Notes: a model not told the origin generated them from the sequence alone. Shown: positions 19,023-28,934, counted from the stretch's first letter. The stretch is DNA of 64,000 bases from Glutamicibacter uratoxydans (GCF_006539925.1 NZ_BJNY01000001.1:186001-250000), one strand, 5' to 3'. Numbers and translations: made by a program.

Positions 19023-20015
19023 ATGGCACGCGCCCAAGCCAACCCCGGGATCTCTTGGCGGCAGGTCACCCCTGCGCCGTTGATTTTGCTTGTGGGGACC
19101 GAGGAATATCTTGCCTCCAGGGCTTTTGAACTGCTGCGGCACCAGGCCTCCGGGCGGGAAGACATCCAGCAGACCCGGTTGAATGCCCAGAAGTATGAGC
19201 CCGGCGAACTGCTGCTCGCCACGAGCTCTTCGCTGTTCTCCAGCGCTAATCTGGTGGAAGTCCATGACCTGGCAAGCATGAACGAATACTTCTTGAAGGA
19301 TGCGCTGAACTACCTGAAGGATCCGGCCCCCGAGAATGTGCTGATCCTGCACTATTCGGGCGGAACTCGCGGCAAGAAGCTGATCGACGCGATCAAGGGC
19401 GCCGGCGCAGTCATCGTGAACTGCCAGCCCTTGAAAAAAGATGCAGAAAAGATCGAGTTCGTCACCGCAGAGTTCAAGGCGGCCAAGCGGAGGATCACCA
19501 ACGACGCAGTCAAGGCATTGGTGGCCGCCGTGGGCAGTTCGCTCGCCGAACTCGGCTCAAGCTGCTCGCAGCTGATCCAGGACACTACGGGAGCCATCGA
19601 CCAGGATGTCGTCGACAGGTACTACGGCGGAAGGGTTGAAGCGACGGCCTTCAAGGTGGCCGATGCGGCGATTGCCGGCAACGCCCAGCTGGCGCTTCGC
19701 ACGCTGCGCCACGCATTGGGCACAGGCACCGACCCGATTCCGATTGTCGCCACGCTGGCCATGAAGGTCCGGCAGCTAGCCAAGGTGCTGGGCGTGAATG
19801 AACCGGCGGCGCAGCTGGCCTCCGAACTCGGCATGGCGCCATGGCAAGTTCAGCAGGCACAGCAGCAGGCTCGCGGGTGGAAGCGAAGCGACGTGGCTGC
19901 CTGTGTGGAGACGATCGCCCAGACCGACCACATGGTCAAGGGCGGCGGGAAGTCGCCGGGCTATGCGCTAGAACATGCGATTTTGTTCATCGCCGGCAAG
20001 GCGCCGCGCCGATAG
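19023..20015 (+). CDS. holA: DNA polymerase III delta subunit HolA
   Basis: A 330-residue protein of the HolA family, the clamp-loader subunit that opens the beta sliding clamp. The N-terminal domain starts LILLVGTEEYLASRAFELL, replacing the P-loop of true ATPases, and the C-terminal collar domain includes DPIPIVATLAMKVRQLAKVLG. ATG 19023 is chosen because AAGGAG lies immediately upstream (19013-19018); the frame is open back to 18972 but that overlaps comEC. Conserved position between comEC and rpsT in Actinobacteria. Confidence 0.93.
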   Translation: MARAQANPGISWRQVTPAPLILLVGTEEYLASRAFELLRHQASGREDIQQTRLNAQKYEPGELLLATSSSLFSSANLVEVHDLASMNEYFLKDALNYLKDPAPENVLILHYSGGTRGKKLIDAIKGAGAVIVNCQPLKKDAEKIEFVTAEFKAAKRRITNDAVKALVAAVGSSLAELGSSCSQLIQDTTGAIDQDVVDRYYGGRVEATAFKVADAAIAGNAQLALRTLRHALGTGTDPIPIVATLAMKVRQLAKVLGVNEPAAQLASELGMAPWQVQQAQQQARGWKRSDVAACVETIAQTDHMVKGGGKSPGYALEHAILFIAGKAPRR

Positions 20016-20041
20016 CTCCGGCTTTCACGCTCATCGACAAT

Positions 20042-20081
20042 ATGACGATGCCCGGGATCCCAAGGTCCTGGGCATCGTCAT
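20042..20081. terminator. Bidirectional hairpin between holA and rpsT
   Basis: ATGACGATGCCC (20042-20053) and GGGCATCGTCAT (20070-20081) are perfect complements around a 16-base loop. It lies between convergent holA and rpsT and is followed on the + strand by TATGTTCTTT. Confidence 0.7.
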
Positions 20082-20110
20082 TATGTTCTTTGCTCGGAAA
20101 ATTCGCCGGG

Positions 20111-20145
20111 TAAAACAAAACCCCCGCACCCAATGGATGCGAGGG
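20111..20145 (-). terminator. Rho-independent terminator of rpsT
   Basis: Read on the minus strand, CCCTCGCA and TGCGGGGG pair over eight positions with a nine-base loop, followed by TTTTGTTTTA. It is 22 bp after the rpsT stop codon. Confidence 0.85.
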
Positions 20146-20167
20146 AATTGAAGAAGTCTAGCTGCGC

Positions 20168-20428
20168 TTAGAGGGCGTTAACCTTCTTGGCCAGGGCCGA
20201 CTTGCGGTTAGCAGCGTTGTTCTTGTGCAGAACACCCTTGCTAACAGCCTTATCCAGCTTCTTGCCAGCCAAACGCAGAGCGTTGGTTGCCTTCTCCTTG
20301 TCACCGGCAACTACAGCGTCGTTGACGTTGCGGATGACGGTCTTAACCTCGGAGCGGACAGCTACGTTACGCAGGCGTGCCTTCTCGTTGGTGAGGATGC
20401 GCTTCTTCTGGGACTTGATGTTTGCCAC
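20168..20428 (-). CDS. rpsT: 30S ribosomal protein S20
   Basis: An 86-residue basic protein starting [18 protein letters not shown], the canonical S20 N-terminus, which binds 16S rRNA in the small subunit. It starts with GTG preceded by GAGAGAG; a -10 like TATAAG (20453-20458, minus strand) lies about 25 bp upstream. It is a monocistronic gene flanked by its own terminator and convergent to holA. Confidence 0.98.
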   Translation of the reverse strand: MANIKSQKKRILTNEKARLRNVAVRSEVKTVIRNVNDAVVAGDKEKATNALRLAGKKLDKAVSKGVLHKNNAANRKSALAKKVNAL

Positions 20429-20597
20429 TTAATAAACTCTCTCGTTTATCGTCTTATACGGTCGGTAGAGGGTTCATCCTTCAGGCCATCGACTGAGCGG
20501 TGTGGGGCACCTATGGCGACCTAAAGGGGGCGTGTCGCCCAACCTGCGCGACACACAAGAGTTAACTTTAGCAGAATCGCGAGTATCCAGCGAGCGT

Positions 20598-21164
20598 TTA
20601 GCCGTGGTTGTTTAGGGCGTTCACCACAGTTTTGAAACGGGCCTGGTCGAGGATCGCCCCTTCGCGGCGCACCGAACTCGGGTTCACCCGGATGATCCTG
20701 TCTAGTTTCACTTCGCTGTCGCGGCGCTCCCTGTCCCATTCTCCGGTGCCGATGTCAAGGTAGTTCGGGTTGCGATGCTCCGAATTGTTCTTGTCCTTGC
20801 TGGTTAGCATCAGACCCAGCAGCCACTGGCCATCGCGGCCGATGATCAGCACTGGACGGTCCTTGCCCTGGGAGTAGTCCTCTTCGAAAGGCACCCAGCC
20901 CCAGACGATTTCGCCTGGATCTGCATCGCCGTCTCGGCTCGGGTTGTATTCGTAGCGGACGGTTCCGCGGTAGTCGCCGGGATAGGACCCGCTGCCCGAT
21001 GGGGTTTCGCGGCGAGGGCTCGGAGCGGGAGCGTGCCGCCGCGCGGATGGCGCGGGCTTCTCGGCTTGACCCCGGGAAGTAGCGCCGTCTTTGGTGTTGG
21101 AGGATGTCAGTACCTTGACTGCCTTGAAAAGGAAGTCGAAGACCTTCTGTGCGTTCAATGCCAT
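20598..21164 (-). CDS. PemK/MazF-family protein with long N-terminal linker
   Basis: About 188 residues from ATG 21164 (MALNAQKVFDFL). The C-terminal 110 residues match the PemK/MazF fold (PGEIVWGWVPFEEDYSQGKDRPVLIIGRDG), preceded by an arginine- and proline-rich linker (residues about 30-65). No antitoxin gene is next to it: the upstream gene is divergent lepA and the downstream one is rpsT. It may therefore be a domesticated RNase-like protein rather than a plasmid-style toxin. TAGTTT lies seven bases before the ATG, so the mRNA may be leaderless. Confidence 0.75.
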   Translation of the reverse strand: MALNAQKVFDFLFKAVKVLTSSNTKDGATSRGQAEKPAPSARRHAPAPSPRRETPSGSGSYPGDYRGTVRYEYNPSRDGDADPGEIVWGWVPFEEDYSQGKDRPVLIIGRDGQWLLGLMLTSKDKNNSEHRNPNYLDIGTGEWDRERRDSEVKLDRIIRVNPSSVRREGAILDQARFKTVVNALNNHG

Positions 21165-21275
21165 GAACCACAAACTATCAGTGCGGGGTGTCAGAAATAT
21201 GTGGTGACCCGCAAACCATGACAGAATGGAAGCTAATTCAACTCTGTTTGCTTGTCTCTAGTGAGGTCTGTTTAG

Positions 21276-23120
21276 GTGTCTCCATTGGCCCGCACCGCTC
21301 CGGTGCCTGCCGCGACCGATCCGTCGCTCATCCGTAACTTCTGCATCATTGCGCATATCGACCATGGCAAGTCCACCTTGGCCGACCGCATGCTGCAGCT
21401 CACCGGCGTCGTTGCTGCGCGCGATATGAAGGCGCAGTACCTGGACCGCATGGACATTGAGCGCGAACGCGGCATCACCATCAAATCCCAGGCGGTGCGC
21501 ATACCGTGGGAGCAGGACGGGGTTTCCTACGCCCTGAACATGATCGACACCCCGGGCCACGTCGACTTCACCTATGAGGTCTCCCGCTCGCTGGCCGCCT
21601 GTGAAGGCGCGATTCTGCTGGTGGATGCTGCCCAGGGCATCGAGGCTCAGACCCTGGCGAACTTGTACCTCGCCATCGAAGGCGACCTGACGATCATCCC
21701 GGTGTTGAACAAGATCGATCTTCCCAACGCCCAGCCTGAGAAGTACGCCGCTGAGCTCGCGTCGCTGATCGGCTGCGAACCGGAAGACGTGCTCAAGGTT
21801 TCCGGCAAAACCGGCGAAGGCGTCGAGGCCTTGCTGGATGAGGTCATCAAGCAGCTTCCAGCGCCAGTCGGCGTTGCCGATGCGCCGGCCCGCGCCATGA
21901 TCTTCGACTCCGTCTACGACACCTACCGCGGCGTAGTGACCTATGTGCGCGTGGTTGACGGCAAGCTGGAGCCCCGCGAGAAGATCCAGATGATGTCCAC
22001 TGGCACCACCCACGAGCTGCTGGAGATCGGCGTCTCCTCGCCTAATCCGGTCCCGAGCAAGGGCCTGGGCGTGGGCGAGGTAGGCTACCTGATCACCGGC
22101 GTGAAGGACGTGCGCCAGTCCAAGGTCGGCGATACCGTCACCAACTCGCTGAATCCTGCCACTGACTCGCTGGGCGGCTACGAAGAGCCCAAGCCGATGG
22201 TTTTCTCCGGACTCTACCCGCTGGATGGCACCGACTACCCCGCGCTGCGTGATGCGCTGGACAAGCTGCAGCTCAACGACGCCGCGCTGATCTATGAGCC
22301 GGAAACCTCCGTGGCGCTGGGCTTCGGCTTCCGCGTGGGCTTCCTGGGCCTGCTGCATCTGGAGATCACCCGCCAGCGCCTGGAGTCCGAGTTCAACCTG
22401 GACCTGATTTCCACCGCGCCGAACGTAGTGTACGAAGTGATGGGCGAAGACAAGCAGCTGATCACCGTGACCAACCCTTCGGAATTCCCGGACGGCAAGA
22501 TCCTCGAAGTCCACGAGCCGATGGTCGCGGCGACCATTCTCGCGCCGAGCGAGTTCATCGGTGCCGTCATGGAGCTGTGCCAGTCCCGCCGCGGCACCAT
22601 GCGCGGCATGGACTACCTCTCCGAGGACCGCGTGGAAATGCGCTACCACCTGCCGCTGGCGGAAATCGTGTTCGACTTCTTCGACCAGCTCAAGTCCCGC
22701 ACCCGCGGCTATGCTTCGCTGGACTGGAAGGCCGACGGCGAGCAGGTTGCCGACCTGGTCAAGGTCGACATCCTGCTGCAGGGCGACCAGGTGGACGCGT
22801 TCAGCGCCATCACCCACCGCGACAAGGCCTACAACTACGGCACCATGATGACCTCGAAGCTGCGCGAGCTGATCCCGCGCCAGCAGTTTGAGGTGCCGAT
22901 CCAGGCCGCGATCGGCTCGCGCATCATCGCCCGCGAAAACATCCGCGCGATCCGCAAGGACGTGCTTGCCAAGTGCTACGGCGGCGACATCAGCCGCAAG
23001 CGCAAGCTGCTTGAGAAGCAGAAAGAAGGCAAGAAGCGCATGAAGATGGTCGGCCGCGTGGAGGTTCCGCAGGAAGCATTCATCGCAGCGCTGTCCACCG
23101 AAGAACCAAAGAAGAAGTAG
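21276..23120 (+). CDS. lepA: Elongation factor 4 (LepA)
   Basis: A 614-residue translational GTPase that acts on ribosomes, promoting back-translocation or initiation under stress. GTPase motifs are intact: [10 protein letters not shown] (about residue 25-34), [15 protein letters not shown] (about 91) and NKIDLP (about 145). The LepA-specific C-terminal domain ends in [21 protein letters not shown] start at 21276. hemW begins five bases after its stop codon, the standard lepA-hemW pair. Confidence 0.97.
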   Translation: MSPLARTAPVPAATDPSLIRNFCIIAHIDHGKSTLADRMLQLTGVVAARDMKAQYLDRMDIERERGITIKSQAVRIPWEQDGVSYALNMIDTPGHVDFTYEVSRSLAACEGAILLVDAAQGIEAQTLANLYLAIEGDLTIIPVLNKIDLPNAQPEKYAAELASLIGCEPEDVLKVSGKTGEGVEALLDEVIKQLPAPVGVADAPARAMIFDSVYDTYRGVVTYVRVVDGKLEPREKIQMMSTGTTHELLEIGVSSPNPVPSKGLGVGEVGYLITGVKDVRQSKVGDTVTNSLNPATDSLGGYEEPKPMVFSGLYPLDGTDYPALRDALDKLQLNDAALIYEPETSVALGFGFRVGFLGLLHLEITRQRLESEFNLDLISTAPNVVYEVMGEDKQLITVTNPSEFPDGKILEVHEPMVAATILAPSEFIGAVMELCQSRRGTMRGMDYLSEDRVEMRYHLPLAEIVFDFFDQLKSRTRGYASLDWKADGEQVADLVKVDILLQGDQVDAFSAITHRDKAYNYGTMMTSKLRELIPRQQFEVPIQAAIGSRIIARENIRAIRKDVLAKCYGGDISRKRKLLEKQKEGKKRMKMVGRVEVPQEAFIAALSTEEPKKK

Positions 23121-23125
23121 CGTTA

Positions 23126-24355
23126 ATGCCTTCAGTATTGCCTGACGGCGATCCGGCTCCGGCCGATGGTCTGCTGCCTGCATCGTGTGCGCACGGTGCA
23201 GGGCAGCGGACCATGTCCTTTTATGTCCATATTCCGTTCTGCACGGTGCGCTGCGGCTACTGCGATTTCAACACCTACACGGCCACCGAGCTGGGTTCGG
23301 GCTCAAGCCAAGCAACCTATGCCGCCACGGTGAGTCAGGAGGTCAGCTTCGCCCGTGGCGTGCTGGAGAAGTCCGGGGTTCCGCACCGCCAGATCGACAC
23401 GGTCTTCTTCGGCGGCGGCACTCCCACGCTGCTGCCTGCCGGCGACCTGGTTGCGGTGCTGGGCCGCATCCGCGAGGAGTTCGGCATCAAGCCGGGCGCC
23501 GAGGTCACCACCGAGGCGAACCCCGATTCGGTGACCCGAGAAAGCCTGCAGGAGCTGGCCGATGGCGGTTTCACCCGCGTGTCCTTCGGCATGCAGTCGG
23601 CGGTTCCGCATGTGCTCAAGGTCCTCGAGCGCACCCACGATCCGGCACGCGTGCCGCAGGTGGTCGCCTGGGCCCGCGAAGCAGGCCTGGATGTCAGCGT
23701 GGATCTGATCTATGGAACTCCGGGGGAGTCACTTCAGGATTGGCGCACCAGCATCGAGGCGGCGCTGAGCTACGAGCCTGACCACATCTCTGCCTATGCG
23801 CTGATCATCGAGGACGGCACCAAGCTGGCCGCGCAGATCCGCCGCGGCGAGGTGCCGAATATTGACGACGACGACCATGCGGAGAAGTACCAGCTGGCCG
23901 ACGAGCTCTTCGCCGCCGCCGGCTTGTCCTGGTACGAAGTGAGCAATTGGGCTCGCACCCCGGAGCATGCCTGCCGCCACAACCTCGCCTACTGGCAGGG
24001 TGGCGACTGGTGGGGAGCCGGACCCGGAGCCCACTCGCATGTCGGCGGGCTGCGCTGGTGGAACGTGAAGCATCCTGCGGCCTACCAGCAGCGCATCGAC
24101 GGGGGAATCTCCCCGGGTCACGGACGTGAATTCCCGGATGCCGCAGCGGTGCAGCTTGAGCGCACAATGCTGCTGACACGCATCAATACCGGGCTGCCGA
24201 TCAGCGAGCTCGACGAAACTGGTCGGAAAAAGGTTGCCGGGCTGATCGCCGATGAACTCATCGATGCCAAGCAGGCGTTCGGCGGAAAGATCGTGTTAAC
24301 GCAGCGAGGCCGGCTCTTAGCCGACCTCGTAGTGCGAGAACTCTTGGATTTCTAA
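23126..24355 (+). CDS. hemW: Radical SAM protein HemW (heme chaperone, HemN-like)
   Basis: A 409-residue radical SAM protein. The cluster-binding motif CTVRCGYCDF (about residues 39-48) follows the family sequence FYVHIPF. It has the HemW form of this motif, CxxxCxYCxF, not the extra cysteine of true coproporphyrinogen III dehydrogenase HemN, so a role in heme trafficking is likelier than porphyrin oxidation. The start at 23126 keeps the actinobacterial N-terminus (PSVLPDGDPAPADG). Operon with lepA. Confidence 0.9.
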   Translation: MPSVLPDGDPAPADGLLPASCAHGAGQRTMSFYVHIPFCTVRCGYCDFNTYTATELGSGSSQATYAATVSQEVSFARGVLEKSGVPHRQIDTVFFGGGTPTLLPAGDLVAVLGRIREEFGIKPGAEVTTEANPDSVTRESLQELADGGFTRVSFGMQSAVPHVLKVLERTHDPARVPQVVAWAREAGLDVSVDLIYGTPGESLQDWRTSIEAALSYEPDHISAYALIIEDGTKLAAQIRRGEVPNIDDDDHAEKYQLADELFAAAGLSWYEVSNWARTPEHACRHNLAYWQGGDWWGAGPGAHSHVGGLRWWNVKHPAAYQQRIDGGISPGHGREFPDAAAVQLERTMLLTRINTGLPISELDETGRKKVAGLIADELIDAKQAFGGKIVLTQRGRLLADLVVRELLDF

Positions 24356-24389
24356 GCTGGATTTTTCAGCGGGGCGGATGCCCGGGCCG

Positions 24390-24791
24390 CTACTTCATGA
24401 GTCGAAGATTGATGAAGTAGCGGTAGGGGCGGCCCTTGTTGGCCTGGATACCGGCATACGCGCCGACAACTGTCATCGTCACCCACAGCACCACCGCGAT
24501 GATCGCGAAGATCCAGCCGACGACCGGCAGCAGCGCCAAAATATTCAAGACAATCGCCAGCACCGTCAACGGGAAGGTAAAGTTGAACGCTTCCTTGGAT
24601 TCCTGTGCAGTGAACGGGCCGCGGTCGCGGAACACTGCATAGATCACCGCGGCTGGAATGCAGCCGAGAATTGCACCAAAATGCGAGAGCATAGCCCATT
24701 GGCGGTCTTCCGAAGGGGAGAGCGGCAAGGCTGAGACGTTTGATCCTTCGAAACGCGAATCCTCAGAGGATGGAACTTGGTGAGATGTCAC
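24390..24791 (-). CDS. DUF4870 membrane protein
   Basis: A 133-residue protein with a short soluble N-terminus and about three membrane segments (HFGAILGCIPAAVIYAVF, LTVLAIVLNILALLPVVGW, IFAIIAVVLWVTMTVVGAY). The pattern WAMLSHFGAILG ... FTAQESKEAFNFTFP matches the DUF4870 (Tic20-like) family. Function unknown. GTG start at 24791. It lies convergent to hemW and in line with the DUF3097 gene 90 bp upstream. Confidence 0.8.
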   Translation of the reverse strand: MTSHQVPSSEDSRFEGSNVSALPLSPSEDRQWAMLSHFGAILGCIPAAVIYAVFRDRGPFTAQESKEAFNFTFPLTVLAIVLNILALLPVVGWIFAIIAVVLWVTMTVVGAYAGIQANKGRPYRYFINLRLMK

Positions 24792-24881
24792 AGGATAATC
24801 CTTGTCTTGCAGTGCGGCTTAGTCCAATGATATCTAGCTTGCAACGGCGACCTATGCATCGGCGCCCAAAAAGTCCAAATC

Positions 24882-25751
24882 TTAGTCAATCGTTAGGAAA
24901 CCGTAATCTTCCGTTGTCAAAAAGTCGATTAGTTCCTCAACTTTTCCTAAGAGCTGCGGTTCAAGCTGGCCGTAGTGCTGCACCGTAGACAGGATGCGCT
25001 GCCATCCAAGGCCGATGTCTTCAGCAGTTGCATGCGGCCATCCAAAGGCCTTGAGGATGCCGGTCTTCCAATCGGTCCCTCGGGGGATCACCGGCCACGC
25101 CTTGATCCCCAAGGTTTCTGGCTTGATGGCCTGCCAGACGTCGATATAGGGGTGGCCCAGAATCAAGACGTTTCCGGCGGCGCCGGGCACTTTCATCGCG
25201 GCATTGACGATGTGCTCTTCTTTGGTGCCGGAAATCAAGTGGTCGACGAGGATGCCAAGGCGTCGGGTGGGCGACGGGGCGAAGTCCTTGATCGCTGAGG
25301 CCAGGTCATCCACGCCGTGCAGCGGTTCGACAACAATGCCTTCGACGCGCAGGTCGTGACCCCAGACCTTCTCCACCAGCTCGGCGTCGTGCTTGCCTTC
25401 AACCCAGATGCGGCTGGCCCGCGCGGTGCGCGCCTTGTGCCCGCTGACCGCCCGCGATCCCGAGGCTGAGATCAGCGTCTGCGACTTGCTGCTCTTGGCG
25501 ACCGGCTCGACGATCTCCACCGGTTCGCCTTCCAGCAGGAAGCCGAAGCCCGCCTGGAACGACTTGGTGCGATTGTGGCGGTCTTCAAGAACGATGACCC
25601 GCATGCCGCCCGATTTCTCCGTGCGCACCACTTCGCCGACCCAGCCGGAGATCGCGTCTTCAAGGATCATGCCGCGTTCTACCGGCACCTGGCGAAGTTT
25701 TTTCGCTGCCGGAGCACTGATGTCCTGCGGTCCCCAGGAGTAATTAGACAC
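24882..25751 (-). CDS. DUF3097 domain protein
   Basis: A 289-residue soluble protein conserved in Actinobacteria. Recognisable blocks are ASRIWVEGKHDAELVEKVWG, resembling the toprim-like metal-binding segment of small topoisomerase/primase domains, and LGHPYIDVWQAIKP. It is usually adjacent to hrcA-dnaJ, as here, where it is divergent from hrcA across the CIRCE element. Function not established. GTG start at 25751 has GAAAGG upstream. Confidence 0.8.
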   Translation of the reverse strand: MSNYSWGPQDISAPAAKKLRQVPVERGMILEDAISGWVGEVVRTEKSGGMRVIVLEDRHNRTKSFQAGFGFLLEGEPVEIVEPVAKSSKSQTLISASGSRAVSGHKARTARASRIWVEGKHDAELVEKVWGHDLRVEGIVVEPLHGVDDLASAIKDFAPSPTRRLGILVDHLISGTKEEHIVNAAMKVPGAAGNVLILGHPYIDVWQAIKPETLGIKAWPVIPRGTDWKTGILKAFGWPHATAEDIGLGWQRILSTVQHYGQLEPQLLGKVEELIDFLTTEDYGFLTID

Positions 25752-25818
25752 GCACTGCCTTTCGCTGTGATCGAATACGCTCGAAATCCCATGCTAGCAA
25801 CAGCTCGACGTACTAGAC

Positions 25819-25845
25819 TTGGCACTTGACAGGTTGGAGTGCCAA
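25819..25845. promoter_or_regulatory. CIRCE element (HrcA operator)
   Basis: TTGGCACTT, nine spacer bases, then GAGTGCCAA, which matches the CIRCE consensus TTAGCACTC-N9-GAGTGCTAA with the correct arm and spacer lengths. TTGACA, a consensus -35, falls inside it at 25826-25831. It sits 32 bp before hrcA and in the region divergent from DUF3097. HrcA binding here would repress the heat-shock operon. Confidence 0.9.
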
Positions 25846-25877
25846 TTTTCTGGCCGAAGGTCCCGGGAGGTGTATTC

Positions 25878-26891
25878 GTGAGCGAGTTGCGTCGACTCGA
25901 TGTGCTGCGCGCCATCGTTGAAGACTATGTGCAATCACGGGAGCCGGTGGGTTCCAAGGCCCTGCTCGACCGCCACAATCTGGGCGTGAGCGCGGCCACG
26001 ATCCGCAATGACATGGCCCTGCTGGAAGAAGAGGGCCTGATTGCCGCCCCGCATACTTCCTCCGGCCGAATTCCCACAGAGAAGGGCTACCGCCGATTCG
26101 TGGACGAAATCGGGGAGCTCAAGCCGCTTTCGCGCGCTGAACGCGATGCCATCAACAAGATCTTGGACAGCTCCCAGGACCTGGACGAAATGCTCAACAG
26201 CACCGTGCGCCTGCTGGCGCGGTTGACCAACCAGGTTGCCATGATCCAGGTTCCGCACTATGACACCGCGTCATTGAAGAACCTCGACCTGGTGGGCTTG
26301 GGCAGCAGCCAGGTGCTGATGGTGATGATCGCCTCCAACGGGACCGTCGACCAGCGCATGCTGGCCGTGGCCAGGCTCTATTCCGACGAAGAGCTCAATG
26401 CTCTCAAGCAGTGGCTGCTGGCGGCTTTCGGCGGCAAGCAGCTGGCAGATCTGGTCGGCCCGCTACAGCGCGACGGGCTGGTTCCCGAGCAGCGCGAGGA
26501 TGCGCTGGTTGCCGGCGTGCTCAAGGGGCTTGAAGAGATGGCTCAGGCGGCGAACGTGCAGCGCATCGTCATGGCAGGCACCGCGAACCTGGCCCGTGTC
26601 GAGGGAGACTTCCCGTTGAGCATCACCCCGGTGCTCGAGGCGCTGGAGGAGCAGGTGGTGCTGCTCAAGCTGTTCTCCGAGCTGGAGGCCGATGCGCACG
26701 GCATGGCCGTGGCGATCGGCACCGAGCACCATTACGGGCAGCTGTCGGATGCGGCGGTCATCGCGACCACTTACAGCAACGACCAGCGCAGCAAGCTGGG
26801 GGTGCTGGGGCCGACGCGAATGAACTATCCGACCTCCATGGCCTCGGTGCGGGCGGTGGCCCGCTACCTGTCGAAAATTTTGGCGAACTAG
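25878..26891 (+). CDS. hrcA: Heat-inducible transcription repressor HrcA
   Basis: A 337-residue repressor. The N-terminal winged helix covers RLDVLRAIVEDYVQSREPVG through TIRNDMALLEEEGLI, with the HTSSGRIPTEKGYRRFVD family block after it. The GTG at 25878 follows GGGAGGTG and yields the normal N-terminus SELRRLDVL; the frame is open to 25839 but that would place the start inside CIRCE. HrcA is expected to bind CIRCE upstream, making the hrcA-dnaJ-rsmE operon autoregulated and heat-inducible. Confidence 0.96.
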   Translation: MSELRRLDVLRAIVEDYVQSREPVGSKALLDRHNLGVSAATIRNDMALLEEEGLIAAPHTSSGRIPTEKGYRRFVDEIGELKPLSRAERDAINKILDSSQDLDEMLNSTVRLLARLTNQVAMIQVPHYDTASLKNLDLVGLGSSQVLMVMIASNGTVDQRMLAVARLYSDEELNALKQWLLAAFGGKQLADLVGPLQRDGLVPEQREDALVAGVLKGLEEMAQAANVQRIVMAGTANLARVEGDFPLSITPVLEALEEQVVLLKLFSELEADAHGMAVAIGTEHHYGQLSDAAVIATTYSNDQRSKLGVLGPTRMNYPTSMASVRAVARYLSKILAN

Positions 26892-26955
26892 CTTCGCAGC
26901 ATGCACCAACAACTTGTGAACTGAAAAGTTTTAAGGAAAGGACACGGCGAATATC

Positions 26956-28074
26956 GTGAGCTCGCATTACGAGACGCTGGGCGTCGCCAAGGACGCGACC
27001 CCGCAGGAAATCAAGAGCGCCTACCGCAAGCTGGCGCGCAAGCTCCACCCGGATGTGAACCCCAGCGAGGACGCTGCCGAACAGTTCAAGCTCGTCACCC
27101 GCGCCTACGAGGTGCTCTCCGACGAGAAGAAGCGCGCGAACTACGACGCGACCGGCGATGAGAACGGCAATGGCCAGCCAGGCTTCGGCGGCGGCGGCTT
27201 TGGCGGCTTCGGCGATATCTTCGAGCAGTTCTTCGGCGGTGGCCAGGCGCAGGGGCCAATCTCCCGCACCCAGCCGGGCCGCGATGCGCTGATCACCATC
27301 ACCATCGACCTGGAAGACGCCGTCAAGGGCACCGTCTACCCGCTGGAGATGGAAACCGCTGTGGTCTGCAAGACTTGCAACGGCAGCTGCGTGCGCGAAG
27401 GCACCAGCGTCGTGACCTGCACCATCTGCCATGGCGCAGGCCAGGTGCAGCGTCCGGTGCGCTCCTTCCTGGGCCAGATGATGACAGTGGAAACCTGCGC
27501 CGCCTGCCGCGGCTACGGCACCACGATTCCCGACCCATGCCTCGAATGCAACGGCGAGGGCCGCGTGCGCGAACACGTGTCCAAGTCGCTGAACGTTCCG
27601 GCAGGCGTGGATTCGGGCACCCGCATCCAGCTGCGCGGCCAGGGCGAGGCAGGACCGGGCGGTGGCCCGAACGGCAACCTGTTCGTCGAGGTCGACGTCC
27701 GCCGCCACAAGGTCTTCGAACGCGCGCAGAACGATCTGCATGCCAAGATGACCATCCCGATGACCGCCGCGGCCCTGGGCTGCGAACTGAATCTGGAGAC
27801 CTTCGACGGAGAGCAGCCGCTGAACGTCGCCTCCGGCGCCCAGGACGGGGACACCATCACCCTGCCGGGCCTGGGCGTTCCGCGCCTTCGCGGCGGCAAG
27901 CGCGGGGACATCATCGTGCATCTACAGGTGGAAACCCCGACCAAGCTCGACGCCGCCCAGCGCGACCTACTGGAGCAGCTGGCCAAGCTACGCGGCGAAG
28001 AAATGACCTCCGGGCGTGTAGAGCACTCCGGCGGAATGTTCTCCCGCCTGCGCGATAAGCTGAACCAGCGCTGA
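26956..28074 (+). CDS. dnaJ: Chaperone DnaJ (DnaJ2 type)
   Basis: A 372-residue type I Hsp40. The J domain carries HPD at residues 31-33, followed by a G/F-rich linker ([12 protein letters not shown]) and four zinc-binding CxxCxGxG-like repeats between about residues 137 and 200 ([32 protein letters not shown]). The first repeat ends in C rather than G, a small deviation. It stimulates DnaK ATPase. GTG start; second gene of the hrcA operon, 64 bp after hrcA. Confidence 0.96.
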   Translation: MSSHYETLGVAKDATPQEIKSAYRKLARKLHPDVNPSEDAAEQFKLVTRAYEVLSDEKKRANYDATGDENGNGQPGFGGGGFGGFGDIFEQFFGGGQAQGPISRTQPGRDALITITIDLEDAVKGTVYPLEMETAVVCKTCNGSCVREGTSVVTCTICHGAGQVQRPVRSFLGQMMTVETCAACRGYGTTIPDPCLECNGEGRVREHVSKSLNVPAGVDSGTRIQLRGQGEAGPGGGPNGNLFVEVDVRRHKVFERAQNDLHAKMTIPMTAAALGCELNLETFDGEQPLNVASGAQDGDTITLPGLGVPRLRGGKRGDIIVHLQVETPTKLDAAQRDLLEQLAKLRGEEMTSGRVEHSGGMFSRLRDKLNQR

Positions 28075-28076
28075 CC

Positions 28077-28850
28077 ATGAGCAATCACAGCTTTGTGATC
28101 GACCCGCAGCAGGCCCAAACTGCTGCGGTGGGGGACAGCCTTGAGCTGACGGGCCCCGAAGCCCACCACGCCGTAGCGGTCAAGCGCACCCGAGCAGGCG
28201 AGCACCTGGACCTGCTGGACGGCAACGGGCTGCGGCTCGTGGTCGAGGTAGTGTCGGCGGACAGCGCCCTGTTGGCCGTGCGCGTGCTTGAAGTGCTCCA
28301 GGAGGCCCCGCCGGCCCATCCGGTCACGCTGGTCCAGGCCCTGTCTAAGGGCGATCGCGATCTGCAGGCGGTGGAGTCCGCCGTGGAGCTCGGCGTCTTT
28401 TCGGTCCGCCCCTGGCAGGCCGACCGTTCGATCGTCCGCTGGAACGCCGGCAAGGTGGATAAGGCGATGGCCAAATGGCGTTCGCTGGTCCGCGCCGCGC
28501 AGAAGCAGTCACGCCGCAGCTTTGAGCCTGCGGTCCTCGACCCGATGGGCACCAAGGCGCTGGTACAGCAGGTCAGGTCCCATGTCCAAGCCGGCGATTT
28601 GGTGCTGGTGCTCCACGAGCAGGCCGAGCAATCGGTGGCCGAGGTGTGCTCCGCATGGATCGACGGCGCGGCAGAGGGCGCCGGCGTCGTGCTGATCGTC
28701 GGTCCCGAAGGCGGGATCAGCGATGCCGAGTTAGAAGCGCTGCAGCAGGCAGGGGCCCAGGCCGGACTTTTGGGGCGCCACGTGCTGCGCGCTTCCACCG
28801 CCGGTCCTGCGGCACTGGTCCTGGTCCGCCACCTGGCCTCAGACCTGTAG
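28077..28850 (+). CDS. rsmE: 16S rRNA m3U1498 methyltransferase RsmE
   Basis: A 257-residue SPOUT methyltransferase that methylates U1498 of 16S rRNA using S-adenosylmethionine. The knot region shows VLIVGPEGGISDAELEALQQ and LGRHVLRASTAGPAALV; an N-terminal PUA-like domain precedes it. The usual LR.ETA signature reads LRASTA here. It starts two bases after the dnaJ stop, completing the heat-shock operon, and is followed by a very strong terminator. Confidence 0.92.
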   Translation: MSNHSFVIDPQQAQTAAVGDSLELTGPEAHHAVAVKRTRAGEHLDLLDGNGLRLVVEVVSADSALLAVRVLEVLQEAPPAHPVTLVQALSKGDRDLQAVESAVELGVFSVRPWQADRSIVRWNAGKVDKAMAKWRSLVRAAQKQSRRSFEPAVLDPMGTKALVQQVRSHVQAGDLVLVLHEQAEQSVAEVCSAWIDGAAEGAGVVLIVGPEGGISDAELEALQQAGAQAGLLGRHVLRASTAGPAALVLVRHLASDL

Positions 28851-28873
28851 CCCAGCGCTGGGCGAAGTCCCTG

Positions 28874-28919
28874 TTAACCGCCGATGGCGCCGCATCACTG
28901 CGGCGCCATCGGCGGTTAA
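28874..28919. terminator. 21-bp stem bidirectional terminator
   Basis: Positions 28874-28894 and 28899-28919 are perfect reverse complements around a TCAC loop (core GCCGATGGCGCCGCA). The stem ends in TTAA on both sides. It separates convergent rsmE and the lipoprotein gene. Confidence 0.85.
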
Positions 28920-28934
28920 ACCTAGTTGCGGCGG

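Noticed and set aside
20598-21164. Toxin-antitoxin module
   Set aside because: No antitoxin ORF next to the PemK-like gene.
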